This document shows positions 34,048 through 45,554 of a stretch of DNA of 64,000 nt, piece by piece. The stretch comes from Didymella arachidicola. Lineage: Eukaryota; Ascomycota; Dothideomycetes; Pleosporales; Didymellaceae. Position 1 is the stretch's first letter, and each line of letters begins with the position of its first letter. The translations under genes were made by a program, and so were the position numbers. Below the pieces are notes generated by a model. That model saw only the letters and a program-made list of their open reading frames with translations, had not been told where the DNA came from and searched no databases. Location of the stretch: assembly GCA_016630955.3 (NCBI GenBank), contig CM049993.1:620001-684000 (forward strand), in the 5' to 3' direction.

Positions 34048-36693
34048 GTGCTGACCCATGACATGACTTTGCGGGCCTCTGCCAAGTTTGGTAGCTGGCC
34101 ACGATTCGGGCGTCGTGCACACAGCCCAGGACGGATACCCCTTATAATGGCCAAAAAGTAATTTTGCATGGCTCACGAGCAATGCTCTGGTGTACGGTAC
34201 GCAATGGCGCTTGTTTGCGATGTGCTAGACGGAGGGGACGATATGCATGTGGTACGCTATGTTGGGAACCAGGCGGCTGCAGTTCTGATCGGACGATTGT
34301 ACGTCTTAACGTGGATACCGGCGTGGCGTGGTGTTTTCTTTTTGCGGTCACTATGGACATCTATATCATCTCCCGTGTGTCATTTACGAGGTACATTGTA
34401 TCTCGATCCCCCTCTCTGCTGGAGCCTCGGTACAATACGATAATCATTTCAAAATGCCCGTCTGGCACTGTGACTATATCTGGCCTAGCGAGCTCTGGGC
34501 GTATTTCCCTGTTCGAGATCGACCAAATCACCACTTTTGGAATCGATTGACGGCCCTTACACTTTGCAAGTCATGCGGCAACACACTCTTTCCCAAATGG
34601 TGTCCCTGCATCAAGGTTGCGGGGTCGAAAGGCGGTATTGCCGACTACGCTGCAAACAGGACTAGACAATGCGCAGCTTCACTTTCCACCACATCACTGA
34701 GACCCCATACAGTCGCCTGCGATCCACTCTTTGACGCCCCGAGTGCTCTGACACAGCCTTCTTGCCCAGCCGTGGCGGCTTTGCATTCCCCCTCCGATTC
34801 TTTTGATTCTCAAGGACTCGATATACTGCGGAAAAAAGAAATATGTGGCTTGCCCTGCACGACAACTGATCGTTACGGTACGACACAATCTCCGGTCACC
34901 AAAGCCGAACCTTACCAAGAGAGGCGGTTACGCCGTCGCACAACGATGCTATGAGCCGCGCTCTGGTCACGATGGCGTAGGCTGCCATGGACTCGAAGAC
35001 CTGGAAGCAACGTAGAAGGTGCAGCGTTACAGTCAGCGTCTGATGCAGCAGGCAGACGATAGTCTGGGGAGGTACACACCTGCGCATCCCTGCTTTGGAC
35101 CACAGATGTGTGGTCCTGCAGGTCGTTCTTCAATCTCTGTGTGCATGACTGCCTTCCTGGCGACCACAAGAGACGGCTCAGGCATCGTTATCAGCGAAGA
35201 TAAGGCGGACGCAAGATGCCTGGGAAGGTGTACGCGAGCGGGCGCTATGCTAAGGGAACAAAGCATCATGTTGTGCGACTGGATCACACCCGGTATTACA
35301 CGCATGCACTGACATCCCGAGATTGCAGGACCTCAACAGCCTGCCTACCGCTAGGCTGCGATGTCACAATACGGAATCCAGACCCTGGGGTCTTTCGATC
35401 GACGACCCTGCTCAACTTTGAGACTCCTTCAGCCTGACTCAGGAGTCGTGCCCAGCATCAAGGCACCAATATTTTGCACCCATGACTGCAGCGTTCGAAA
35501 AACAGGTGCATGGAGATGGTCTTTCCCCAACTCGCTCTACACAGCATGCAAGTACCTTGAGGAATTACCCCGCGATCGACAACTACGCACCAGAATTCTG
35601 CTTACAAAGCTACAGGATAGTCGAGAACGTCATCATTGACGAACCATGCGGACCTGGGAATGGAGGAGGTGGTCTCCGTACCAAGATGCGAGAGCCGCTC
35701 CTCCACCGCAAGCCTGTAGTCGAAGATGAGGTTGCCAGCTATACTCATGGCATCTTCAGCACCGAAGCCTGTTTAGACAACAGTAAGCGCCCCATGTAAA
35801 ACTCACATCATGTCTCTTAAGAAGTCCGGGCGCGTGGAAATACCAAGAGCGAATGACACTCACTGGAACAGGTTCCTCCCCTGGAAGACGAGAGGGTAGT
35901 CCCTCTCTTCTATAGAACTGCAACAAGATCACCACAGCGTACACCCCCAAAGATAGCAAGCTTCTGCGAAAGCATGACAGTGTTGGCTCGGGTGGATGCA
36001 CACTGCCAGTACTTTGAACGCGAATTTTTGAGGAAGCGCCCCTAACAGCTCGGAGCTGCACGTGACCTGAGGAGGCGATTCACGCGATCAGAACGAGGCT
36101 TCGGAATAAGCTCCTGGAGATGGAGTCGTGGGCTCTAAAGGCGCGCATGAACGATATGAGGCGGGACTTTAGCGATGACACGGACGCGAAGTAGAACCTG
36201 GAGGATTGGTTCCTCGTATCAACCAGTTGACCCCCTCAAAACAGCCCGGGACAGCCATCAGAGAGGCTCCCTTGCGCGGAGGCTTCCCAACCATCAAGAC
36301 GATGACCATGTTTACGATGCTGTGATGTGATGGATATTGCTACTTTAACGAGAGAAGGTTCACAACGACAGGTAAGGTGAAGCTATGCATGATTAGCGTC
36401 GGCTTTGACATCTCACAATGCGGTCGTTCCGAGTCATGATTGTGATCAGGATTAGCATCGGTCTTACCAATTCATATCGGCGATACCTAGTCTCCTGTGC
36501 AGTGGACGTAAAAGCTACTAACGTCGTAAACATCTCGAGAGCTGATGACACTAATTCCCAAACTGGCCTAGTTCGATCGACAGGGCAAGTATGTCATCAT
36601 CGATCGCGTTTCGACCACGGTATTGAATCTCATGTATTGATTTAAGACGTTGAGGATGAGGTTCCACGCGTATGATGAGTTACTGTAGTCACG
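34048..36693. other. Gene-free interval with degenerate coding-like stretches
   Basis: 2.6 kb between MCM1 and the SDR gene. No intact gene is supported. Coding-like fragments between 35.4 and 36.2 kb are listed separately. Confidence 0.5.
35422..36194 (+). pseudogene. Possible degenerate gene, three coding-like blocks
   Basis: Three stretches look coding but do not join cleanly: an open frame 35422-35799 (contains NYAPEFCLQSYRIVENVIID); a 57-codon frame 35872-36045 after a tidy acag acceptor (starts VPPLEDERVVPLFYR, contains CESMTVLARVDAHCQYFERE); and a 42-codon frame 36066-36194 in another frame (EEAIHAIRTRLRNKLLEM and a charged end). Blocks two and three both read as charged helices. I found no donor/acceptor set that links all three without a stop or frameshift. 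It may be a relic or a lineage-specific gene with splicing I could not solve. The family is not recognised. Confidence 0.35.
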
Positions 36694-37578
36694 ATGCCAC
36701 CGTGGTCTATGATCTCGCCTGCCTCGCGGGGCATTGGCTTTGCGCTTGCCAGAAGGGTCCTGCAGACCACCAACGCTCCGGTTGTCGCGACAGCACGTAA
36801 GGATCTGGATAAAACGAAAGAGCAGTTGCTAGAGGGACTCGATGTTGACGAGGCACGACTGAGAGTGCTGAAGCTCGACGTCACAGGTAGGTGGCCACGA
36901 CTTTGCACGTTCGCAGATCGTCAACTCTTCGCTGTGCTGAGCACATCCCGGCCTAGGCTGACACTCTTCGCAGACGAATCCACGATTTCAGACGCAGCAG
37001 CCGAATGCAAAGAGCTGTTCAAGCCAGGTGATAGTCACCTGCAACTCGCCTTCTTTGTACCAGGACTGCTCTTTCCTGAGAAGGCCCCAGCTCAGATCGA
37101 CGCTAAAGATGCGCTTCTCACATTCCAAACAAACACGCTGGGGCCAATGCTCGTGATCAAGCATTTCTCGCCGTTTTTGCCAAAGAAGCGCGCAGAGGTC
37201 AATGAAGATGAAGAGATGATGAAGGGCCTTCCTCATACAGCAAGCATGGCGATCATGTCCGCACGGGTTGGTAGCATCTCTGACAACAAGCTTGGCGGTT
37301 GGTACAGCTATCGCGCGTCGAAAGCTGGTGTCAATCAGGTTGTCAAGACATTCGACAATCATCTCCGGACAGCATCTGGTGACAAGGCTATGGCAGTTGC
37401 ATTGCATCCCGGCACAGTTAAAACCGAGTTCAGCAAAGAGTTCTGGGGCGGGGTCAAGAAGGAAAAGCTCTTCGAGAAGGAGTGGGTGGCAGAGAGACTT
37501 GTCGACGTGGTCAGGCAGGTAGGAATCGACGGGCGAGGCAAGTGCTGGGATTGGGATAGCAAGGAAGTGCCGCCGTGA
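36694..37578 (+). CDS. Short-chain dehydrogenase/reductase
   Basis: Two exons, 36694-36886 and 36974-37578, with an 87-nt intron (donor gtaggt, acceptor cgcag) joining LKLDVT to DESTISD; 265 aa. Rossmann-fold marks: the cofactor loop SPASRGIGFALAR near residues 8-20 (a variant of TGxxxGIG), LDVTDEST, NTLGP in place of NNAG-type text further on, MSARVGSISDN with the catalytic Ser, and the YSYRASKAG motif holding Tyr-x-x-x-Lys. ALHPGTVKTEF follows, as in C-factor-like SDRs. It is probably an NAD(P)-dependent oxidoreductase of unknown substrate. The N terminus is short, so the gene may use a slightly different start, but the MPPWSMISPASRG beginning fits this subfamily. Confidence 0.85.
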   Translation: MPPWSMISPASRGIGFALARRVLQTTNAPVVATARKDLDKTKEQLLEGLDVDEARLRVLKLDVTGRWPRLCTFADRQLFAVLSTSRPRLTLFADESTISDAAAECKELFKPGDSHLQLAFFVPGLLFPEKAPAQIDAKDALLTFQTNTLGPMLVIKHFSPFLPKKRAEVNEDEEMMKGLPHTASMAIMSARVGSISDNKLGGWYSYRASKAGVNQVVKTFDNHLRTASGDKAMAVALHPGTVKTEFSKEFWGGVKKEKLFEKEWVAERLVDVVRQVGIDGRGKCWDWDSKEVPP

Positions 37579-37732
37579 GGGAACTGCAGGTGCAGCCACA
37601 TGCGAAACCAGGGCTTCCGTTTGCTATTTTCTCATCGTCTCATCTTCTCAATACCACAACATTTCGGACATTTGCGCCGAGCAGCTCTCATTATCGACAT
37701 CTCTCATATCATCACCTCATTCATTTTATGCA

Positions 37733-39990
37733 ATGGCTGACGACACACCGTGGAGGCTGTCAGCAGACTCCAATGACGATCGGTCCCTATCTCCGCCAGA
37801 GAATACAGCGAACACATCTCACGCAGACCGTCACGGCAGTCGAGCGTTCGAGGCCTTGTATCCTGGCCAAAGCCTAGGTGAAAGTAGTGGCAATGGCAGT
37901 CATCTTCGCAATCTTACCGATTCCTGCTCTGCAACCATTGCTGAACCGCCGAGCCCGGAGCGGCGGCCGACCTGCACACCACCAGTTCGACCTTGTAATC
38001 CAATCACACGGTCGCACGCACATTCACTAAGGGCACAGCCAGACATCAATTCTGATTCGCCTTCCCAGTCTAGGACACAGGCTCAAAATCCAGTCGAGAA
38101 CCCCATCCTGACCACCCAAAGCTCGACACCTGCTTGGTGGGTTGAAGGAGGTCAAGGACCTTCTTTATACTCCCTGGGCTCGCTTGCAAGTACGACCGAT
38201 CTGAAAAATGGAGGCAACATCAGCGAAGCCATTCTCAACCACCCCTGTTCTCAGACACGGTGGCCTGCGCCGCCTGACGTGAGGTCTTCAACCCCGGGGT
38301 CGCCAGACTTACCTGCCGAATCCGCGACGGGCGACGATCTCAGGCTGACACAAGATTTACTGCAACAATCCAAGACGCCCAGCCCTCCTCCAGTGCCTGG
38401 CGGAGCTTGCAGCGACGCTGTCAAAATGGCCAATATGCCCCAGCTGCCTGCTCAGGCTCACATCCCTGCTTCCACCACGCGAAATAGCTCGCCTCCGTCT
38501 GGCCATCAACCGGAATCCTCATACACTACATGGGCGACTGACAACAATCCAAGGCTAGCGCAATACCGATCCGCACTCGGTCCGTCGAGTTCTTCCCCAC
38601 TATCTGGAACTCACACTCTTCGTGCCCCGAACGTTTCGCCCTGGTCTGGATATGGGTCGCGATCCGTGAGCTCCTCACCTAAGATCTACGTTCCTTCTAG
38701 AAAACAACAGCTGGCAGACCCGGTGCTGGGGGTTGTCGACTCGAGCTCGACACTCTTCCAGAGTCAAGAACAACGCACCCCCTTAGTACGGCAACAACCA
38801 GAAGTGCAGTTGGAGCTTACAGAAGCTCTGAACCTGACGCCAAAGACAACTTCACAGCCTACAGTCACAGTCGCCAGGCCTATATATGACAGTGGCCCAG
38901 CTTCAACCACCAAAAATGCCGTCAAGGTGGACCCTGAACGGATAGGTATATTTCAGATAAATTTTTCCCATCACATCCATCACATCACTTATACCTCATT
39001 CTAGCTGATCAGCGGCGTTTCCACTTCCCTCGTTATAAGTTCAGAGCGTGGCAGCCCGAGGAAAAGCCATGGGAGTCGAGTACGAAGAGAAGGAATGATG
39101 TAATGGTTGACTTCAAACCAGACATCAGCCTTGTGCCTTCAGCGAGATACGCGAGCAGCAAGATCTGGGCACAGAGATCGAGATCCGATTATTTTAAGTG
39201 GGCCCAGGGAGGGAAACAGTCCACACAAACTCGAGGCGGCGTAGGCCTTCCAGCTAACAAAGCGCGTCCATCGATTTCATCGCCACGTTTGTTGGCTACG
39301 TGGGAAGGGGGTTTTTCCTGGCGGCGCGAGATCCGTGCTCGCTATTGCCCCGGATACAGGTGGGAAGTACATGGTGTGCTCAATCTCAGACATGGAAATA
39401 TCACACCGAAAATGGCTCCAGATGCTTCCGAAGGGCTTCAGAATGGCACCGACGACCAAAACTTCCAGCCAGCCGTCTCCAAAGAACAATTGCTACTGGT
39501 CTTGTCGAAAAATTCGACCAACGCCAGTGTTGTGCCGGTAACGACCAGACCGTTCATCTCAGACAACAGTTGCCTGCCCGCTCCACTGCCCGCATCAGAC
39601 ATGCTGTTGTTCAGGGCCGTACCGGCAATTCATGATCAACATAGAAAAGCAGACAGCTCAGAGACAGACAGTCTCTACGCAGATCCATCGGCCTCCGAGG
39701 CTCTTTCGAACCAAGACGATGAGGGCGTGTGCCACAACAATACGGAAACGATCGCGCCATACGATTCACAACACTCACAAGTCTCGGGCAACCTGAGAAC
39801 CTCTGTGCTTGCCGGATCCCGACAAAAGTCAGACGCACCAATGGATACGGAAATGACAGCAATCGAAGACATTCTGGCGTCGCTAAACAGAGCGATAGAC
39901 CTTAGTTTCGACAAGATCAAAAGCCTTGCAACGCAACATATCCGAAATGGCGCTCTTGATCACGCTCTACATGAGGATATAGTGAGATAG
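37733..39990 (+). CDS. Hypothetical Ser/Pro-rich disordered protein
   Basis: Two exons, 37733-38945 and 39005-39990, with a 59-nt intron (donor gtatat, acceptor ttctag) joining DPERIA to DQRRFHFPRY; 732 aa. I do not recognise the family. Residues 1 to about 400 are Ser/Pro/Thr-rich and probably unstructured. A more ordered block follows (FHFPRYKFRAWQPEEKPW to about YFKWAQGG), rich in aromatic and basic residues, which may be a small domain. Near the C terminus, EDILASLNRAIDLSFDKIKS looks like an amphipathic helix. After the TAG at 39988-39990 the same frame stays open for 49 further codons (see findings), so the true C terminus is uncertain. Confidence 0.65.
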
Positions 39991-40140
39991 GCGGTCCATC
40001 ACGCGTTTGGTACGATGATCCGAGCTGACAGCGTCCACGGTCCTCCGAGCCTGGAGCTGTTACCGTCGACGGAGCCCAAGGAAGATGGTGGAAGTACTGA
40101 GGCTACTAGCGTCACTGCGAATCGTTCAACTGAACCATAG

Positions 40141-40566
40141 CGTGGTTTCGTTTATGGTTGGGTTGGTAATGAATTGACAAGAGCAAGCGGTGCACTGTAT
40201 CGAATTCTGGATCCACTTGCGCCACCAGTACAGGAGCCGAGAGTCGGTAGGTCCTGACTATAGTAAACACAGTGAAGGATTGTCACTTGGCGGCAAGGGT
40301 AAGCCTGCATAACAAGGTTTTCCTTGGGTCAATGTGTTGGTTGAAGCAGAGACACACTCTTATCTCATTCAACTGAATGCAATGATCAACAGCCTCTAAT
40401 ACAGTCTGAACACTACACTTGATCCAATGCTACGTTATCTACCCTCTAGTATTCCATAGAGCTATCGATTGCTCCAGATGCTGCAGACCTCAATGAAACC
40501 CGCGTACAAGTCCAACTTGACATGATCAAGTGGAAAGTTACCCGCTATGGAGTTGATCTGCTCGTC
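40141..40566. other. Convergent intergenic region
   Basis: About 430 bp between the extended frame of the previous gene and the methyltransferase stop. Nothing else seen. Confidence 0.5.
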
Positions 40567-41562
40567 TCACAGCTCGCTCCTCCCCTCCTTCTCCGGTCTT
40601 CGTCCCTTTGCAACCAGAATGGTGCGCCAAAGTTTCTTGCCCCCAAACTCCATGTACGATCTCTCCTTCAAGGTAATGACATCTACGTCTACGAACCCTG
40701 CCGCAGTGAAGAACTTCCTCACGCCGTCGATTGTGAAGTGCGGGACGACGATTGAGTCGGTCATCTTCTTCCGCAGCTCTGGGTTGGGGTTAGTGAAGTC
40801 TCCATTCTTTTTGTCATGGTTTTGCTCGTGGTTGTACGCATGACCGTCGCCATCGTGCCCCTTCTCGTCGTGATGCTCATGCTTGTGACCATGTCCGTGG
40901 TGTTCATGCCCATGGCCATGTTTGTGAACTGCATGATTGCCCTCACTCCCCTCAACAGGGTTGCCATTCTCGTCAGCTAGGAGATCACCGCCCTCTAGGA
41001 AATCGTTTATGACCAGTACGCCGCCTGGTCGCAAGCGCTCTTTCAGTTGATTTGCGGCGTAGACCACGTCCTCGAAGTGGTGGAACCCGAATCCTACAGT
41101 GGCCAGATCAAAGCCCCACCACTGCTTTCCATTAAACTCCGCAGGCTTCGGATTGGACTTGTCGAATAGATCACCGACGACAGCATCCACCGTCTCTTTC
41201 GGAAGGCCAGCTGTCAACGCCCGGGATTTGTATGTCGCGACCATGTTGGGCGAGATGTCGATACCAAGCGTCTTCGTAACGTAAGGCCCGAAAGTCCGTG
41301 TCATCAGTCCCGTGCCGCATGCGTAATCCAAGAGGCGTACTTCGGAGGCATCAGTACGGGAGCCGGTGTTGGTAAATGGGATGCCGATCCAGTCCAGTCG
41401 TCCTCGGAGTTCATCAGCAACCTGGGCGTTGACAACTGCAAACCATGGTTTGGTGTCGTATGAATCAGATATCGCACTGCAAATATTAGATGAGCATCAA
41501 GATCAGTTCTGGCGGTTGCCAGCTTACTCAAAGTATTTTCGGTTTAATTCGGCCACTGACAT
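40567..41562 (-). CDS. Class I SAM-dependent methyltransferase with a histidine-rich insert
   Basis: Two exons, 41528-41562 and 40567-41476, with a 51-nt intron (donor gtaagc, acceptor tgcag) joining RKYFD to AISDSYD; 314 aa. SAM-binding motif I is LLDYACGTGLMTR near residues 57-69, followed by TLGIDISPNMV (acidic loop) and later RPGGVLVINDF. This fits small-molecule class I methyltransferases of the Methyltransf_11/25 type; the acceptor is unknown. Residues about 193-235 form an unusual insert with 16 histidines in about 40 positions (alternating HGHGHEHHGHGHKHEHH). It sits between the Rossmann core and the C-terminal strand. The C terminus ends with FGGKKLWRTILVAKGRR, typical of the last beta-strand. 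Confidence 0.87.
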
Positions 41563-41979
41563 GATGATAAATTGTGGGGTCGCAGTTTACGATGGTGATG
41601 TTCTGTTACTCGGAGGAGTTGACTTGAATGAAGTACTTTTTCTTGTTCGTTGTGTTCCTCAGTCAGACAGCAGTATGATGTTATATACGGATTTCACACT
41701 GCAATGCGGAGATGTGGAGACTTTTGGAGATGACCGAAAGTCCCCGCGGTGCTAAAGACAAAAACCCCTTTCTGGCTAGACCGAAGACTAGCTCCATACT
41801 GAGGGCTGCCACTTTGTTGGAAGGTGAGATTACATGCTGTTTACGGCAAACCTTCGCTGGAATATCGTGTTCTTGGATGGGTTTTGGTCCTCAGGACCCT
41901 TACTCACAAGCCTGCTGTTGCACAGCATCTTGAGACATGAGACACGAAGGTGCGCTTGCAGCAACAAGTCGGCGAGCGA
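41563..41979. other. Intergenic, methyltransferase promoter / TYW3 3' flank
   Basis: 417 bp; no gene or motif recognised. Confidence 0.5.
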
Positions 41980-42960
41980 TCATGAGAGTATGTCTCCGAT
42001 ACTATCGACGATGAGTGACTCATTTTCTGTCGATGTACCATCTTCTGATGCTGCGGACTGCAGAATTTGCTGCCGTGCGAGGCCCTCTGCTCGCTTGCGT
42101 TGCTTCCTAACATCTGCATCTTCCCAATTTGGCTTCGAACTTTCAGAGGTTGTTTTGAAGACAGGCTTGTACAGCCCCAGAAGTTGAGTGCGGAATCGTG
42201 CTATCCTCTCCTCGTTGATCTTGAAACGTTCATTGGCGATACACGCTAAAGTCCGTAGGTGAGCCTCACTTATCAAGGAGATGTTGCAGCCGGTGTCGTC
42301 TTGATAGCCGATAATCGAGTCGAACGAATAGCCCGTTGATCGGATGGCAACCACGGGGTTGGCTTCTCCTGACTTCGATGCACCCAAACTGACTGCACCG
42401 CTCTCTCTGAAGCCGGCCTCCATTCCGGCGTTCAGCACCTTTTGGGCATCGTCGAGTGATGCACTTAGAATGTGAAGGATCTAAAAGTTGTCAGACCAGC
42501 TACAGCCCAAACGCGTTCACCTTACCATTGGCTCGAATTTAAGATGAATGAATCTGCACTGTGGACCAGATCTGCTGAGCTCGCCCTCTGACGCATTTTG
42601 CAGACCAAATTTTGACATGAGATTAGTTGTGGACGGTGCGTTCGGCACCTCTACCGGATTGTGTGAGATGAAGAGCCATGTGCCTCCTCCGCCTTTTCCA
42701 CCGGGCCCGGCGCGCGACTCCTCGCCTTCTTTTGGCTCATTTGAAGCATTACCGTCTGCTTTTCGGCCCTCAAGGAAGATGCTGATCCTGCCAGAGCAAC
42801 TGCTTGTCGTGACAATGCCATCAAAACCATTGATCTCGCCGATCAGCGGACGAATTGGCGCATCGATCGATCCCTTGGGCGAGAGATCATGGTACTCATC
42901 AGCTGGTGCTTCGAGCTGCTCCAATATCTTCTGCTTACGGGCCCCAAAGCGTGATGTCAT
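41980..42960 (-). CDS. TYW3: tRNA wybutosine-synthesising protein 3 (TYW3-like methyltransferase)
   Basis: Two exons, 42526-42960 and 41980-42480, with a 45-nt intron (donor gtaagg, acceptor ttttag) joining KFEPM to ILHILSAS; 311 aa. The N-terminal half has the family pattern: FGARKQKILEQLEAP, DLSPKGSIDAPIRPLI and VTTSSCSGRISIFLEG, followed by WLFISHNPVEV. The C-terminal half has GFRESGAVSLG and VAIRSTGYSFDSIIG. Tyw3 methylates N4 of the 7-aminocarboxypropyl-demethylwyosine intermediate during wybutosine formation at G37 of tRNA-Phe in the cytosol. A Gly-rich acidic insert (around GPGGKGGGG) is longer than in yeast. It is divergent from the DUF2461 gene with 243 bp between starts. The other wybutosine genes are not in the window. 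Confidence 0.92.
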
Positions 42961-43203
42961 GCTGGCAATGTTTGGGGATGACTTCAAGAGATAGTCCCGT
43001 GATAGGGCGACGTGAACGTGTGTGGATTTTCGTGGGGCGTGCCTCCCATTGGTTCGTTTGCGTCATTGTTGTGGCCCTTGCACTCTGACACCTGCCAAAC
43101 ATTCGTCATCCATCAACACTGTTTAGCACGCAACATTGGCGCATACCTCAATCAAGGAGCTATCCTCGCTGAGCCACGAAAGCCAACACAGCTGCTTTCG
43201 GAA

Positions 43204-45554
43204 ATGACATACCGAAGTACGTCGAAACGGCCTGCTGTCGAAGTTCCCAGCAGAGCCTCCAAGAGGGCGAGAGCCACAGCGCGGAAGTCATATGTCGAAC
43301 CCGATAGCGACTCTGAGACATTAGAAACAAAGGGCGATGCAAAATCTGGGGACGCATCTGATTTCGAGGCTCAAAGTGAGAGAGAGGCAACATCAGAGTC
43401 CGAGCCAGACAACGATATTAGCGACGACGAGCCTACTACGAACAAGGTCACGCGAAGAGACCGACCTCAGAAGAGATCTGCAAGCTCACGTCAGGCTGAT
43501 GAGAAGGATCTCTGGAAGCCAGGGGCGAAGCTCGAGCCCGGGACGCAATTGATCATTAAGAAGCCAAAGGCTCGAGATGCTGGTGACACACCATACACGG
43601 ACAGCACCATACACCCCAACACTATGCTCTTCCTCAAAGAGATCAAAGCGAACAACGATCGCCAATGGCTGAAACGTGAGTAACACAACCCATGTCGTTC
43701 GTTCGACATCAGAAGTAACCTTTGGACAGTACATGATCCAGATTATCGAGTCGCAGTGCAAGACTTCAACAACTTCATCGGCAAGCTCACAGAAAAGATT
43801 GTGCAGATAGATGAGACCATACCTGAACTACCCGTGAAGGATATTGTGAGTATCATCCGACTGACGAGATACAACGAGTGATGCTTACGAAATCAGGTAT
43901 ACCGAATCTACCGAGGTATTATCTCTTCATCAGGCCATGGTCAAGCCCTTACTAAAGCCAGCAGATGTTCGATTCTCAAAAGATCAGACACCCTACAAGG
44001 CAAGTGATATCACAGAATGGCGGACCGAAGGACCGGTCCCTCGGTAGATTCGGATCGCAGCAGATCAAGCTAATGCAGAGACAGACCTACTTCTCGGCGG
44101 CATGGTCAAGAACGGGTCGCAAAGGCCCGTATGCTGCTTACTATGTCCAGATACAACCAAATGGCGGTAGCTTTGTTGGTAAGTTGCGTCATTGCTTAGG
44201 ATCAGTCCACCATCTACCTGTACAGAAAGTCCCTGGCCATACGTCTCCGGGTCTTCGATTTCTGTCAATCTTGAGCTTGGAGCAGGATGCCAGTGAGCCG
44301 ATTTTGCTAACAAGGAAAAGGTGGCGGACTATGGCAGCCAGATGCTGAGCCCCTAAGGAAACTACGACGCGAGTTTGACCGCAGGTCTACCAGGATCAAG
44401 CGAGTCCTGACGAGCGAACGGATTCGCAAAGCATTTCTGGGCGGTGCACCAGACGATGAGAAGAAGGCCGTCAAGGCTTTCATTGGTCTAGCTTCGAATG
44501 CGTCGACAGCGTTGAAGCGCCATCCCAAGGTAAGGGGCTTCCTCCCTTTCTGCACACAAGGCCGAACACCAGCTCTCCAAGCAAGGCCATTCTCGCCGAA
44601 CGGCAGATGTGTACAATTAACATTCTCGACATCGTTACTCGTGGAATCGCGAGAGACATGGAATTACCAGGGTTTAGAGGCGATGTGTTCTACGCGATCT
44701 TATCTAAGGTCGGCCTGTCTGAGACACATCCGGTCGTGGGAGATATGACTTGTATTGACAAGGTCGTTCACTACAGCGTCGGACTTGTCCGGCAATTGGA
44801 GCCGACACATCCCCGCGCACTGTTGCGTTGATGCCCGACCCTGAGTTGCCTTCAGACAATTGACTGTGACCTGTTCAGCGGTGCTACGCACCGCGAAGAT
44901 AGACGGCAAACAGCGACGTGTCACAGAGTGTACTATCATCGTCACTCCTCTGGCACTAGTTATGAGTCGTGCACTGGCGGCATAGTGGAAGAGCTCCGAT
45001 TTGCTGACAGCTGTTGCCAGGACTTCCCCATGGATCACAAAGACATCGACCTGCTTCGTTTAAGAAGTTTTACCCTTAGTAGGAAGCTCCCAGACGAAGC
45101 TATCGTCGGTCCAAAGGGTATGGACCGCATCGCAGAATTGATAGCCTGCATCGAACCCTTCGTGAGTCGGTCCCTCACCCTGTTGCATCGATGACGAGCC
45201 CCTGGCGATTCTTCGTCGCTGAGGGGTCACCGGGAAATGGCGGCCTTCAGCAGTTGCAACGGGGTGTCCTTGTACAAATACGGGCAGACACAGCCTTTGT
45301 CCAGCATGCGTTGGCAGTGCAGCACACTTGCTTCACCGACAGCTGCACCGCCGAAGTTAAGATAGGGAGGCGCGCCATGACCTATTGTTGGCTGCACTGA
45401 ACGCATGGGTAGTCGCGGCGCTAACAATGCCTTGCAGATCACCTACCTGAACAGCATTGTGATGCCCGATGAAGATTCGTCTAGCTCCAGCGATGGAGAC
45501 GAGGAGGATGTGAGCGATACGGCGAGTTCTGCAGCGGGCGAGGCCGACGAATGA
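43204..45554 (+). CDS. DUF2461 (TIGR02453-type) family protein
   Basis: Eight exons: 43204-43675, 43730-43845, 43897-43915 (19 nt), 43965-43999 (35 nt), 44085-44178, 44321-44529, 45021-45161 and 45438-45554; 400 aa. The N-terminal 130 residues are acidic/basic and disordered, probably nuclear. The domain then reads TMLFLKEIKANNDRQWLK, VYRIYRDVRFSKDQTPYK, TYFSAAWSRTGRKGPYAAYY and FVGGGLWQPDAEPLRKLRRE. It ends with DHKDIDLLRLRSFTL, RIAELIACIEPF and ITYLNSIVMPD, all matching DUF2461 proteins, whose function is unknown. Intron 4 starts with gcaagt, a GC-AG intron, needed to keep PYKTYFSAAW in frame. Introns 6 and 7 are unusually long (491 and 276 nt). The tail is Ser/Asp/Glu-rich. Confidence 0.85.

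Noticed and set aside
5977..42960. TRM44 and TYW3 as a tRNA-modification cluster
   Set aside because: They are 34 kb apart with many unrelated genes between, so co-location is likely chance.
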